From contig WPIO01000008.1 in NCBI GenBank assembly GCA_009760855.2, positions 6,139,501-6,203,500 of the forward strand: a stretch of DNA of 64,000 nucleotides, written 5' to 3'. Shown piece after piece: positions 63,868-64,000 of the stretch. The position numbers and the translations under genes were made by a program. Position 1 is the first letter of the stretch; the number at the start of each line of letters is the position of its first letter. Below the pieces are notes generated by a model. That model was given only the letters and a program-made list of their open reading frames with translations. It had not been told where the DNA came from and made no database searches. The DNA is from Cristatella mucedo. Its lineage: Eukaryota > Bryozoa > Phylactolaemata > Cristatellidae.

Positions 63868-64000
63868 GCATTTAAAATTTTTTTCGCAACTGAGTGACGT
63901 AAAACCTTAAGAAAAATCAAAGACTAATAGGAATGACATACAAGCCAGAGTATCACAAAAAGACTACCTCGGCATTAGCAAGCATAAAACACAAAATTAG

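Overview
This is animal (metazoan) nuclear DNA. The coding sequence is split into short exons with GT-AG borders and long introns. The window is full of simple-sequence repeats, degenerate non-LTR retrotransposons and tRNA-like SINEs. Two host genes can be read, and they converge. The ectodomain mix of the larger gene and the many old LINE/SINE copies suggest an invertebrate, possibly a marine one such as a sponge. I cannot fix the taxon from the sequence alone.

Gene 1 (+ strand, about 2.9-9.8 kb) is the regulatory (modifier) subunit of glutamate-cysteine ligase, GCLM. Five exons with matching phases encode about the last 213 residues and end at a TAG at 9827-9829; a poly(A) signal lies at 10138. 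The exon(s) for roughly the first 55-60 residues were not found and probably lie upstream of the window.

Gene 2 (- strand, about 63.9 kb down to 12.6 kb) is the main content: a very large adhesion-type G protein-coupled receptor. In sense order the exons encode a signal peptide and CUB domain (63.9-63.3 kb), a second CUB (57.4-56.9 kb), a C-type-lectin-like half-domain (56.3-55.9 kb), a complete C-type-lectin-like domain (55.7-53.3 kb), a poorly resolved stretch (53.3-47.6 kb), two Ig-like domains (47.6-47.0 kb), two related SEA-like modules (46.9-42.5 kb), a Ser/Thr-rich exon (40.4-40.1 kb), three tandem mucin-like stalk exons of 207 nt (37.3-35.5 kb), a GAIN domain (29.4-25.5 kb) with an intact GPS and tethered agonist (25.4-25.25 kb), and the 7TM domain with a Ser/Thr-rich tail (25.2-12.6 kb). 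Nearly every neighbouring exon pair joins in a compatible phase. Connections are unresolved between 53.3 and 47.6 kb, between 29.2 and 27.9 kb, and between 24.7 and 19.2 kb (TM3 to TM4). The CUB1-CUB2 join depends on an uncertain splice donor. If the 53.3-47.6 kb link fails, this is two adjacent genes: a CUB/lectin protein and an Ig/SEA adhesion GPCR.

Between the exons lie two CR1/L2-like LINE families (called A and B here), a tRNA-like SINE that shares the hairpin tail of LINE-A, a second SINE-like family, a GC-rich block at 21.4-22.5 kb of unknown origin, palindromic foldback sequences around 22.7-23.2 kb, hints of a hAT end and an LTR-element polypurine tract, and long (GA)n, (CA)n and (TA)n arrays. 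One (GA)n complex of about 440 bp sits just upstream of the TM6-TM7 exon.
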